A stretch of DNA of 62,278 bases. Source: RGIG8748 sp045606045 (lineage in GTDB: Bacteria > Bacillota > Clostridia > UMGS1810). A program made the translations under genes and the position numbers. Below the pieces are notes generated by a model. That model was given only the letters and a program-made list of their open reading frames with translations. It had not been told where the DNA came from and made no database searches. The DNA is taken from contig JAZURE010000004.1 in the NCBI GenBank assembly GCA_045606045.1, positions 1 to 62,278 of the forward strand, in the 5' to 3' direction. Shown here one piece after another: positions 1 to 8,074 of this stretch; positions within the stretch are counted from its first letter, which is position 1; every line of letters begins with the position of its first letter.

Positions 1-1
1 T

Positions 2-2284
2 GTAGAGACCATGTCTGCAAAGTCCGGCAACCCCAGATGGGCTTGGGACTGCTACAGAAGATTTATCCAGATGTACTCAGATGTTGTTATGGAAGTTGGT
101 AAGAAGTACTTTGAACAGCTTATCGACGAAATGAAGGAAGCAAAAGGTGTTACACAGGATATCGAGCTTACTGCAGAAGACTTAAAGGTTCTTGCAGGCC
201 AGTTTAAGAATGAATATAAAAACAAAATCGGTAAGGACTTCCCCTCGGATCCCAAGGAACAGCTCATGGGCGCTGTAGAAGCCGTATTCCGTTCATGGGA
301 CAACCCCAGAGCAAATGTTTACCGTCGTGACAACGATATCCCTTATTCCTGGGGTACAGCTGTAAATGTGCAGATGATGGCATTTGGTAACATGGGTGAC
401 AACTGCGGTACAGGTGTTGCATTTACTCGTGACCCTGCTACAGGTGAACCCGGACTCATGGGTGAATTCCTTGTAAATGCACAGGGCGAAGACGTTGTTG
501 CAGGCGTTCGTACTCCCATGCCCATCGCTCAGATGGCTGAGAAGTTCCCCGAAGCATTCGAAGAGTTCAACAAGGTTTGCGCAATCCTTGAAGATCACTA
601 CAGAGATATGCAGGATATGGAGTTCACTATCGAAGACAGAAAGCTCTATATGCTCCAGACAAGAAATGGTAAGAGAACAGCAAAGGCTGCTCTTAAGATT
701 GCTTGGGATTTAGTTGACGAAGGCATGATCGATGAAAAGAAAGCTGTTGCTATGATCGATCCCAGAAACTTAGATACACTTCTTCATCCTCAGTTTGATG
801 CAAAGGCTCTTAAGGCTGCAACACCTGCAGGCAGAGGTCTTGGTGCATCCCCCGGTGCTGCTTGCGGTAAGGTAGTATTTACTGCAGAAGATGCTGAGGC
901 TTGGAACGCAAGAGGAGAAAAGGTAGTTCTCGTTCGTCTTGAAACTTCTCCCGAAGATATCACAGGTATGAAGGCTTCTCAGGGTATCCTCACAGTTCGT
1001 GGCGGTATGACAAGCCATGCTGCCGTTGTTGCTCGTGGTATGGGTACATGCTGTGTATCCGGTTGCGGCGAAATCGTAATGGATGAAGAAAACAAGAAGT
1101 TTACATTAGCAGGTAAGACCTATGTTGAAGGTGACTACATCTCCATCGATGGTTCTACCGGTAACATATATGATGGCATCATCCCCACAGTAGATGCAGA
1201 AATCGCAGGCGAATTCGGAAGAATCATGGAATGGGCTGACAAGTTCAGAACACTCAAGGTTCGTACAAATGCAGATACTCCTGCAGATGCTAAGAAGGCA
1301 AGAGAACTCGGTGCAGAAGGTATCGGTCTCTGCCGTACAGAGCATATGTTCTTCGAAGCAGACAGAATTGCTGCATTCAGAGAAATGATCTGTGCAGACA
1401 CAGTAGAAGAAAGAGAAGCAGCTCTCGAAAAGATTCTTCCTTATCAGCAGGGCGACTTTGAAAAGCTCTACGAAGCACTTGAGGGTAACCCCGTTACAAT
1501 CAGATTCTTGGATCCCCCGCTTCATGAGTTCGTTCCCACAGAAGAAGCTGACATTGCAGCACTTGCAAAGGCACAGGGCAAGAGCGTAGAAGCTATCAAG
1601 GCTATCATCGCTTCCCTCCACGAGTTCAACCCCATGATGGGTCACCGTGGCTGCCGTCTTGCAGTAACATATCCCGAAATTGCAAAGATGCAGACAAAGG
1701 CTGTTATCCGTGCGGCTATAAATGTTAAGAAGGCTCATCCCGATTGGAACCTTGTTCCCGAAATCATGATTCCTCTCGTTGGCGATATCAAAGAGCTTAA
1801 GTATGTTAAGAACGATGTTGTAGCTACTGCTGATGCAGAAATCGCAGCTGCAGGTGTAGAACTCAAGTACGAAGTTGGTACTATGATCGAAATCCCCAGA
1901 GCTGCTCTTACTGCAGACGACATCGCTAAGGAAGCTGAATTCTTCTGCTTCGGTACAAACGACTTAACACAGATGACATACGGTTTCTCCAGAGACGATG
2001 CAGGTAAGTTCCTCGATGCTTACTACGATGCTAAGATTTTCGAAAACGATCCCTTTGCTAAGCTCGACCAGACAGGTGTTGGTAAGCTCATGGAATTAGC
2101 TGTAGAACTTGGTAAGAAGGTACGTCCCGAAATGCACTGCGGTATCTGCGGTGAGCACGGCGGTGACCCTGTATCCGTTGAGTTCTGCCACACAATCGGT
2201 CTTGACTATGTATCCTGCTCACCTTTCAGAGTTCCGATTGCAAGACTCGCTGCTGCCCAGGCTGCTATTAAGGACGCAAAATAA
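2..2284 (+). CDS. ppdK: Pyruvate, phosphate dikinase (5' partial)
   Basis: PPDK interconverts pyruvate, ATP and phosphate with PEP, AMP and pyrophosphate in the cytoplasm, as a reversible glycolytic step in many anaerobes. The frame is already open at base 2 (V-E-T before the first Met at 11), so the gene starts upstream. Family proteins are about 875 residues and 760 are present, so roughly the first 110-120 residues of the nucleotide-binding domain are missing. Visible marks are the ATP-grasp segment (QDMEFTIEDRKLYMLQTRNGKRT), the phosphohistidine swivel motif GGMTSHAAVVARGMG, the PEP-binding barrel (GLCRTEHMFF, CFGTNDLTQMTYGFSRDD) and the C-terminal signature with the catalytic Cys in EMHCGICGEHGG. 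The C-terminus is complete. Identity is certain. Confidence 0.97.
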   Translation, partial: VETMSAKSGNPRWAWDCYRRFIQMYSDVVMEVGKKYFEQLIDEMKEAKGVTQDIELTAEDLKVLAGQFKNEYKNKIGKDFPSDPKEQLMGAVEAVFRSWDNPRANVYRRDNDIPYSWGTAVNVQMMAFGNMGDNCGTGVAFTRDPATGEPGLMGEFLVNAQGEDVVAGVRTPMPIAQMAEKFPEAFEEFNKVCAILEDHYRDMQDMEFTIEDRKLYMLQTRNGKRTAKAALKIAWDLVDEGMIDEKKAVAMIDPRNLDTLLHPQFDAKALKAATPAGRGLGASPGAACGKVVFTAEDAEAWNARGEKVVLVRLETSPEDITGMKASQGILTVRGGMTSHAAVVARGMGTCCVSGCGEIVMDEENKKFTLAGKTYVEGDYISIDGSTGNIYDGIIPTVDAEIAGEFGRIMEWADKFRTLKVRTNADTPADAKKARELGAEGIGLCRTEHMFFEADRIAAFREMICADTVEEREAALEKILPYQQGDFEKLYEALEGNPVTIRFLDPPLHEFVPTEEADIAALAKAQGKSVEAIKAIIASLHEFNPMMGHRGCRLAVTYPEIAKMQTKAVIRAAINVKKAHPDWNLVPEIMIPLVGDIKELKYVKNDVVATADAEIAAAGVELKYEVGTMIEIPRAALTADDIAKEAEFFCFGTNDLTQMTYGFSRDDAGKFLDAYYDAKIFENDPFAKLDQTGVGKLMELAVELGKKVRPEMHCGICGEHGGDPVSVEFCHTIGLDYVSCSPFRVPIARLAAAQAAIKDAK

Positions 2285-2340
2285 TATAAGTCCTTTTGAT
2301 TTGGGGCAAACCCAGATATAATCAAAAAGGCAAAACAAAA

Positions 2341-2386
2341 TATAAAATGGACCTTGTTGGAATATTCCAACAAGGTCCATTTTATA
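2341..2386. terminator. Perfect 46-bp palindrome after ppdK, probable terminator
   Basis: The 46 bases are exactly self-complementary (arms of 23, centred on GGAATATTCC), so RNA from either strand would form a long, almost loopless hairpin. It lies 57 bases past the ppdK stop. No strong T run follows on the plus strand; a TTTTTTC tract comes about 20 bases later. A second, imperfect stem (CCTTTTGATT pairing with AATCAAAAAGG, about 2291-2330) lies just upstream. Termination or mRNA 3'-end protection is inferred from position. Confidence 0.6.
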
Positions 2387-2421
2387 TCAAAAGATTTGTA
2401 GATAATTTTTTCTTGATTTGG

Positions 2422-2450
2422 TTGCTGACCAAAAAAACATATGATATAAT
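2422..2450 (+). promoter_or_regulatory. Sigma-A-type promoter for the SLH gene
   Basis: TTGCTG (2422-2427) and TATAAT (2445-2450) are separated by 17 bases, and the ATG follows 33 bases after the -10 box. The -10 is consensus and the -35 is weak. Confidence 0.55.
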
Positions 2451-2483
2451 TATTACAATAAATAATGAATGGAGTAAAACGAA

Positions 2484-3110
2484 ATGAAAAGATTTATAAC
2501 AATTATTTTAACAGGTATTATGCTTATATCTTCCCTGCCTGTTTTAGCAGCAGGTTTTACAGATGTAAATTATACTGATGTAAAAGAAAGTGATTACTTC
2601 TATACAAATGTGTTATTTGCAACTGAAGAAGGTATTATAAATGGCATAGGCAATAATCAGTTTAACCCACAGGGCATATTGACAGTTGCACAGGCTATTA
2701 AAATATCTGCTTGTATCAATGCCAATTTCTATGAAAAAGATATGCCTTATGATACTTCAGAGCATTGGGCAGACTGCTATTATGGCTATGTCTTGGAAAA
2801 TGGTATTATAAAAGAAACTGATTTTGTAAAGGCTGATTTTGATAAGCCTATAACAAGGGACAAGTTATTCTATATATTTGCTAACACTCTGCCTGATAGT
2901 GAATACATAGAAATAAATGAAAAAGAAAATGCACCTGAAAAGACTATGACAGACTATGTTGAAAAACTGTTTTGTGCAGGTATTGTAGTTGGAAATGAAA
3001 ATGGCTTTGAATTAGAGAATAATATCACAAGAGCAGACACAACCATACTTATTTCAAGAATGTGTGCATATTCAAGAAGACAATTTATTGAATATGTAGG
3101 TATAGATTGA
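2484..3110 (+). CDS. Secreted SLH-domain protein
   Basis: A 208-residue exported protein with a clear signal peptide (MKRFITIILTG..., cleavage probably after LPVLAA). The mature part resembles S-layer homology units: YFYTNVLFATEEGIINGIGNNQFNPQ is a typical SLH stretch, followed by HWADCYYGYVLENGIIKET and a third one near residues 155-195 (VEKLFCAGIVVGNENGFELENNITRAD). SLH domains bind pyruvylated secondary cell-wall polymers, so the protein probably sits on the cell wall. It has no catalytic partner domain, so it consists essentially of the anchor. It has its own promoter and is monocistronic. The molecular role is unknown. Confidence 0.75.
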   Translation: MKRFITIILTGIMLISSLPVLAAGFTDVNYTDVKESDYFYTNVLFATEEGIINGIGNNQFNPQGILTVAQAIKISACINANFYEKDMPYDTSEHWADCYYGYVLENGIIKETDFVKADFDKPITRDKLFYIFANTLPDSEYIEINEKENAPEKTMTDYVEKLFCAGIVVGNENGFELENNITRADTTILISRMCAYSRRQFIEYVGID

Positions 3111-3135
3111 CATTTTTCTCTTGTTATGATAGAAT
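3107..3135 (+). promoter_or_regulatory. Sigma-A promoter for the gtrA operon
   Basis: TTGACA (3107-3112, overlapping the stop codon of the SLH gene) and TAGAAT (3130-3135) are 17 bases apart, 30 bases before the TTG start at 3165. Confidence 0.7.
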
Positions 3136-3164
3136 TTTTGTATTGATTTACAGAGGTGAATTTT

Positions 3165-3596
3165 TTGAGCTGTAAAATAAAAGATATTTTAAAGAATAGA
3201 TTAAACAGAGAAATTATAGTATATATCCTTGCGGGTGCGGCTACCACCTTGGTAAACTGGATAGTATATTTTGTATTCAAAAACATTTTTTCGCCCACGG
3301 TAAGTAATATCATTGCATGGGCGGTATCCGTGGTGTTTGCATATGCAGTAAACAGCAGGTTTGTATTTGACGCCAAGGCAGACAGTCACAAGAGCGAGGC
3401 AAAGATGTTTTTTGAGTTTGTTCTTGCCAGAGTGACCTCGGGTGTGATAGAGAGCCTTAGTATATTTGTGTTTGTAGAAAAGCTCATGCTTAATGACTTT
3501 ATTATAAAGCTTATAGTAAGCGTGTTTGTAATAGTATTTAACTATGTTGTAAGTAAACTATGGATATTCAAGAGAAGAGACGGGGAGGGCAAATAA
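3165..3596 (+). CDS. GtrA-family membrane protein (lipid-linked sugar flippase)
   Basis: A 143-residue, four-helix membrane protein of the GtrA/DPMS family (VYILAGAATTLVNWIVYF, then IIAWAVSVVFAYAVNSRFVF, a family signature). Family members are thought to flip undecaprenyl-phosphate-linked hexose across the membrane. The frame opens with GTG at 3156, but that codon lies inside the ribosome site AGAGGTGA (3152-3159), so TTG at 3165 is the likely start. The stop overlaps the next start (TAATG), so it is translationally coupled to the glycosyltransferase, its expected partner. Confidence 0.85.
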   Translation: MSCKIKDILKNRLNREIIVYILAGAATTLVNWIVYFVFKNIFSPTVSNIIAWAVSVVFAYAVNSRFVFDAKADSHKSEAKMFFEFVLARVTSGVIESLSIFVFVEKLMLNDFIIKLIVSVFVIVFNYVVSKLWIFKRRDGEGK

Positions 3597-4531
3597 TGGA
3601 TAAAATTTCTGTTATAGTGCCGTGTTTCAACGAAGAACAAATGATAGACATTTTCTATAGCGAGATTAATAAAGTTATCTTGGGTATGAACGATGCAGAG
3701 TTTGAAATACTTTTTGTAGACGATGGCTCAAAGGACAGTACCTATGACAAGCTCTGTGCACTTGCCGACAAGGACAGCTGCGTACGATATATCAGCTTTT
3801 CCAAGAATTTCGGCAAGGAAGCGGCAATGCTTGCGGGTATAAATCATGCAACAGGTGATTATGTTGTTGTAATGGATGCAGATTTGCAGCATCCGCCTGC
3901 ACTTATACCCAAGATGTATTCAATTATAAAGTCCGGAAGCTGCGACTGTGTTGCAACACGCAGAACTACAAGGAAGAAAGAGCCTGTTATAAGGAGTATA
4001 TTTGCAAGAAGCTTCTACAAGATTTTCAATAAGCTTTGCGGTCTGGAGATGGTAGACGGCGCAATGGATTTCCGTATGATGACAAGGCAGATGATAGAAG
4101 CCATAAAATCCATGCCCGAGCACGGCAGATTTTCCAAGGGTATATTCTCATGGGTTGGTTTTACTACCGAATGGCTTGAGTATGAAAATATAGAAAGAGC
4201 CGCAGGGGAGACCAAGTGGTCTTTTGGAAAGCTCTTGCTTTATGCCATAGAGGGCTTCACATCATTTTCACATTTACCGCTTTATATACCCGCGCTGGCA
4301 GGTATTTTCCTTACAGGCGCAAGTATAATTGCTGCAATCACCACTTTCATACTGCATATTACAGATGTGGTTTCTGTCTCTGATTTGTGGACTGTTATAC
4401 TTGTTATGGTGTTTATGTTTGGGTTGCAGTTTATGATAATAGGCGTTTTTGGAGGATATATAGCCAAGATATTTGTGGAATCCAAGAACAGACCGCATTA
4501 TATAATAAAAGATACAAACATCAGGAGTTAA
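3596..4531 (+). CDS. GtrB/DPM1-like polyprenyl-phosphate glycosyltransferase (GT2)
   Basis: A 311-residue family-2 glycosyltransferase. The N-terminal domain has the GT-A fold marks VIVPCFNEEQMI, FVDDGSKDSTY and the DXD-like VVMDADLQHPP; two C-terminal membrane helices (about 230-300) give the GtrB/DPM1/YkcC architecture. It probably moves a hexose from UDP- or GDP-sugar onto undecaprenyl phosphate at the inner leaflet. ATG 3596 is chosen because GGGGAGGG lies just upstream; 12 in-frame codons from 3560 overlap gtrA and are unlikely to be translated. With the flanking GtrA and DUF6056 proteins it forms a three-component wall-glycosylation set. The sugar and acceptor are not predictable. Confidence 0.88.
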   Translation: MDKISVIVPCFNEEQMIDIFYSEINKVILGMNDAEFEILFVDDGSKDSTYDKLCALADKDSCVRYISFSKNFGKEAAMLAGINHATGDYVVVMDADLQHPPALIPKMYSIIKSGSCDCVATRRTTRKKEPVIRSIFARSFYKIFNKLCGLEMVDGAMDFRMMTRQMIEAIKSMPEHGRFSKGIFSWVGFTTEWLEYENIERAAGETKWSFGKLLLYAIEGFTSFSHLPLYIPALAGIFLTGASIIAAITTFILHITDVVSVSDLWTVILVMVFMFGLQFMIIGVFGGYIAKIFVESKNRPHYIIKDTNIRS

Positions 4532-4534
4532 AAC

Positions 4535-5983
4535 ATGAAGACATTAAAAGCATCCGGGGGCAATATCGTATATGTTGCCCTTTTTTTAATCACCTTTATA
4601 CTTGCATTTCTTGTTATGCGAAATATACCGCTTTTTGGCGATGACTACTACTATGTAACATTTAAAGACGGTAATTTCTTTAAGATGCATAAGGACCACT
4701 ACATGCTTGCAAACGGCAGAGCTATAGTACACGTTCTTGTGACTGTATTTATATCAATTCCGCCTGTGTTCTGGCAAATTTTAAATTCTGCATTCCTGGC
4801 ACTTATAGCCACCATGGCAGCAAAACATTTTGACTTTGGAAGAGCAGGATATATAGCTTCTGTATCTGCACTTGCAATGATACTCAGTCTTCATGTGGAC
4901 ATAGTTCGTGAAAGTGTATACTGGCTAACCGGCTCTTTTAACTATGTATATCCTTTTGCGCTCCTTATGGTTTTCTGGTATCTTCTGTGCAAAACAAAAC
5001 ATATGACTTTGCTATACATTCTGGCATTCTTTTCTGCCGCTACAACTGAGCAGAATGGTATGATGACTTTAGGAATTGTTGTTTTATATCTTATAGATGT
5101 AAAATTTATAAAAAAAGAAAAGCTCTCCAAAAGATATGGTTTTCTTTTAATTCCTGCTGTCATAGGCTTTGTGAGTGTGTATTTTGCACCTGCTACCTTT
5201 GTAAGATACGGTCTCGAAACAGAAAAGGGCATGCTCGATGTCATAAAACAGCAGTTACCTATGTTGTACTACAATTTTATTTCCAAGAAATACATGCTTC
5301 CCTTTATCATATTTACTCTTGCAAGTATGGGACTGTATCTTTTTAAAGCCTCAGGTGTGTTTGCAAAAATCACCTCAACCTTAAATATACTGCAGATATT
5401 ACTGGTGTTATATATTTCTAAAACACCGTATGTATATGCAGGAAAAAAGGTTTTGTTTGCATTAATTATTTTTAGTGCTATATTCCTCTCTAATATAATA
5501 CTTATATTTATAAGGCTCATAAAAAGCAGAGAAAGAGGATATTTTGTTATATGCACCGCATTTATTCTGGCAGTAGGCTCACAGCTTATGATGAGTGCAT
5601 CGCCTGTTTCGGGTAGCAGAACAATGCTTTGCGGTATATTCAATCTTGTAGTATTCGATATCGGGCTTATTTGTGCCGTATGCGAGGATAAAAGGTATTT
5701 CATCTTGTCATTTGCCGTAAGTGTTCTGTTTTTGCTTGTGGGGGCAAGAATTTATACAAATACCTATATCGGCTATAAAACAAACTTTCCTGTTACAGCT
5801 GAAAATGAGGCTTTGATAGACGAATACAAATCAAATCCGACAGGCTCTCTTACGCAGTACACCTTGCCGTATCCCGACCACTGCTGGTCTATGCCGTATC
5901 AGAGCACTTACCATCTGTATTACTATAAGCTGTATTATGGTTTGCATCCCGATACGCAAATTGATTGGATAGAATTCAAATAG
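4535..5983 (+). CDS. DUF6056-like polytopic membrane protein, probable GtrC-type transferase
   Basis: A 482-residue protein with about eleven hydrophobic helices. The first extracellular loop carries FGDDYYYVTF, the acidic motif seen in DUF6056/GT-C-like proteins, where the aspartates sit at the catalytic site. In Gtr systems the third gene encodes the enzyme that transfers the flipped sugar to the surface polymer, and the position directly after GtrA and GT2 (4 bases from the previous stop) fits that role. The transferase activity is inferred from architecture and context. Confidence 0.7.
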   Translation: MKTLKASGGNIVYVALFLITFILAFLVMRNIPLFGDDYYYVTFKDGNFFKMHKDHYMLANGRAIVHVLVTVFISIPPVFWQILNSAFLALIATMAAKHFDFGRAGYIASVSALAMILSLHVDIVRESVYWLTGSFNYVYPFALLMVFWYLLCKTKHMTLLYILAFFSAATTEQNGMMTLGIVVLYLIDVKFIKKEKLSKRYGFLLIPAVIGFVSVYFAPATFVRYGLETEKGMLDVIKQQLPMLYYNFISKKYMLPFIIFTLASMGLYLFKASGVFAKITSTLNILQILLVLYISKTPYVYAGKKVLFALIIFSAIFLSNIILIFIRLIKSRERGYFVICTAFILAVGSQLMMSASPVSGSRTMLCGIFNLVVFDIGLICAVCEDKRYFILSFAVSVLFLLVGARIYTNTYIGYKTNFPVTAENEALIDEYKSNPTGSLTQYTLPYPDHCWSMPYQSTYHLYYYKLYYGLHPDTQIDWIEFK

Positions 5984-5994
5984 GGGGGAATTTC

Positions 5995-7935
5995 ATGTTA
6001 AAAAAGATACTTATTTTTTCTATTGTACTGGTGTTTTCTTCGGTGCAGGTGTGCTGTGCGTACACATTTCCAAAAGCGTTCTTTGATATACAGAAAGAAC
6101 TGGATGCCGCTATGGCATCAGGAGATAATGCTGCAATTATAGATGCTGCAACAAGGCAGTATAATATCTTCTCTTCTGCCCCGAAGGACAGAGACATCCA
6201 CGAGGTGACTGCTACCAAAACATACACTATAGCCGAATCCTACGAAAAGCTTGGCGATTACGAAAATGCTGCACTTTGGTTTGAGCGCGCCATTGAGTCA
6301 AACGAATATCTTGGATTTACCGATGCGGTAAGGATATCACAGGAGAAGGCAAAGCAGTTTAAAACACAGCTTAGCCTCTATAAAACCACCTACAACAAGC
6401 AGTCGTATTTCGGTGCGAAAAACGAGCACGAAATAGGCGTATTAAGCGGTATAGCATTTGATTCGCCCACGAGAGATACACTTTCCAATGAGTCTATGAT
6501 ACTTATTTATCATAACCACGGTGATGATTTTAATTTGTTTTATGAAAACTTTTTAAAGGAAGCCCAAAGAGATGGTAAGGCAGTAGAAATTGCGTACAAT
6601 ATGGGTTCAAACCCTGCTGCCGATATAGGCATGATAAATATGTCTCAGACGGCGATTTCAAGCTTTGCCGATATTCTGGCAAAATACCCCGATGTACCGA
6701 TGTATCTGCGATTTGCAGGTGAGGTAAACTCATGGGATGTTAAGCCGGGCGCAGAGGATTATAAAAATGCTTTCAGAAAAGCAGCAAATATAATCCGTTC
6801 CAAAGCACCAAATGTTGCAATGGTATACGGAATAAACTTTGTTTCTACATGGGATACGGGCTTTATGGATTACTATCCGGGTGATGAATATGTAGACTGG
6901 GTAGGTGTGTCTTTGTACTGCAAAAAGCAGTTTGCAAATACTCCTGCCGCAACATTTAGAGAAAAGCTAAATGAAATAATGTTCTATGCAGGAGACAGCG
7001 CACAGCCAACACTCATAATGGATGAAATAGTTAAGACCTTTGGCGACAGAAAACCCATAATGATTTTCGAATCGGGTGCCACAGGACATACTGTAAGTAC
7101 AGGCGAGTACTCCGAAAGCTGGGCGAACACAAGAATTGCCAAGATACTTAATTATCTGCCCATGAGATATCCTCAGATAAAAATGATAGGTTATTTCGAT
7201 TCTTTTGTGTATGGCGAAAACAATGACTATTCTCTTAAGAATCATTCATCCATGAAGGATTTTTATAATACTCAGGTTAAAAAACAGCATATAATACAGA
7301 AAAATTACGCAAATGACAATGTAAGTGCATTTACAAACTGCGACAACGGCTTTTCAGTTTATCAGAATCAGGATACCTTAAGTGTATATGCACAGATTTA
7401 CGGCTCTGAGAGCGAAAGAGTAGACTATTTCATAGATGATGTATGGGTGGCAAATTCATCTTCGGTTCCATATTCATGTACCATAGATTTCTCTAAGTAT
7501 GCTCCCGGTACTCATGTTTTACGCTATAATGTTACAGCTCAAAACGGAAAAATATATTCAAAATCCGTTAACTTCACCGTTATGGAAAATATCAAAATCA
7601 CAGTTGACGGGAAACTTCTCACGGGTCTTGACCAACCGCCCGTTATAGTAAACAGCAAAACACTTGTCCCTGTAAGAGCACTTTATGAAGCGCTCAATGC
7701 AACTGTGGATTGGGACGGCAACACCAAAACCGTTACTGCAACACGAGGAGAAGAAGTTGTAAAGATGCAAATAGGAAATAAAGAGATATACAAAAACGGT
7801 AAGTTATACGAAATTACAGATGTTTCCCCCAAGACAATAAACGGCAGAACAATGATACCTGCAAGAATTGCAGCAGAACTTTTCGGCAAAAAAGTAGGGT
7901 GGATAGGCGAAACAAAGACAGTAATTATAGAGTAG
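5995..7935 (+). CDS. Secreted GH26-like glycosidase with copper-amine-oxidase-type C-terminal domain
   Basis: A 646-residue exported protein. It has a signal peptide (residues 1-22), a TPR-like helical part (about 70-125), a GH26/GH5-like barrel (about 140-425), an Ig-like part (about 445-530) and a copper amine oxidase N1-type domain (535-646, with the paired LVPVRALYEAL and MIPARIAAELF motifs). In the barrel, RFAGE (E243) matches the acid/base segment and MIFES (E359) matches the nucleophile strand of clan GH-A enzymes; LYLRFAGEVNSW resembles the GH26 RPFHEMNG motif. A mannan- or xylan-type substrate is possible but unproven. The start is ATG 5995, preceded by GGGGGGAA; the extra ten codons from 5965 lie inside the previous gene. 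It probably acts on the polymer that the upstream gtr genes decorate, or on a dietary glycan. Confidence 0.72.
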   Translation: MLKKILIFSIVLVFSSVQVCCAYTFPKAFFDIQKELDAAMASGDNAAIIDAATRQYNIFSSAPKDRDIHEVTATKTYTIAESYEKLGDYENAALWFERAIESNEYLGFTDAVRISQEKAKQFKTQLSLYKTTYNKQSYFGAKNEHEIGVLSGIAFDSPTRDTLSNESMILIYHNHGDDFNLFYENFLKEAQRDGKAVEIAYNMGSNPAADIGMINMSQTAISSFADILAKYPDVPMYLRFAGEVNSWDVKPGAEDYKNAFRKAANIIRSKAPNVAMVYGINFVSTWDTGFMDYYPGDEYVDWVGVSLYCKKQFANTPAATFREKLNEIMFYAGDSAQPTLIMDEIVKTFGDRKPIMIFESGATGHTVSTGEYSESWANTRIAKILNYLPMRYPQIKMIGYFDSFVYGENNDYSLKNHSSMKDFYNTQVKKQHIIQKNYANDNVSAFTNCDNGFSVYQNQDTLSVYAQIYGSESERVDYFIDDVWVANSSSVPYSCTIDFSKYAPGTHVLRYNVTAQNGKIYSKSVNFTVMENIKITVDGKLLTGLDQPPVIVNSKTLVPVRALYEALNATVDWDGNTKTVTATRGEEVVKMQIGNKEIYKNGKLYEITDVSPKTINGRTMIPARIAAELFGKKVGWIGETKTVIIE

Positions 7936-7943
7936 TCATGGTG

Positions 7944-7971
7944 AGGGTGTAAACTTGTGATTTTACACCCT
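7944..7971 (+). terminator. Stem-loop terminator after the GH26-like gene
   Basis: AGGGTGTAAA pairs perfectly with TTTACACCCT around an 8-base loop, followed by a T-rich stretch (TGTTGTGCATTTTCTTTTAACTTTTTT). Confidence 0.7.
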
Positions 7972-8001
7972 TGTTGTGCATTTTCTTTTAACTTTTTTGT
8001 A

Positions 8002-8030
8002 TTGAAAAGTATTTGTTTATATGTTATAAT
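8002..8030 (+). promoter_or_regulatory. Strong sigma-A promoter for the diguanylate cyclase gene
   Basis: TTGAAA (8002-8007) and a consensus TATAAT (8025-8030) with exact 17-base spacing, 45 bases before the ATG. Confidence 0.8.
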
Positions 8031-8074
8031 GAAAATAGCAGTTTACACACTATAATCCAAAGAAGGAATATTAC

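Noticed and set aside
1106..1738. Long minus-strand ORF inside ppdK
   Set aside because: It is antisense to well-conserved PPDK sequence, Cys-rich and without a ribosome site or family match, which marks a shadow frame.
2296..2487. 63-codon ORF after ppdK
   Set aside because: It runs through the perfect palindrome and the promoter of the SLH gene and has no ribosome site.
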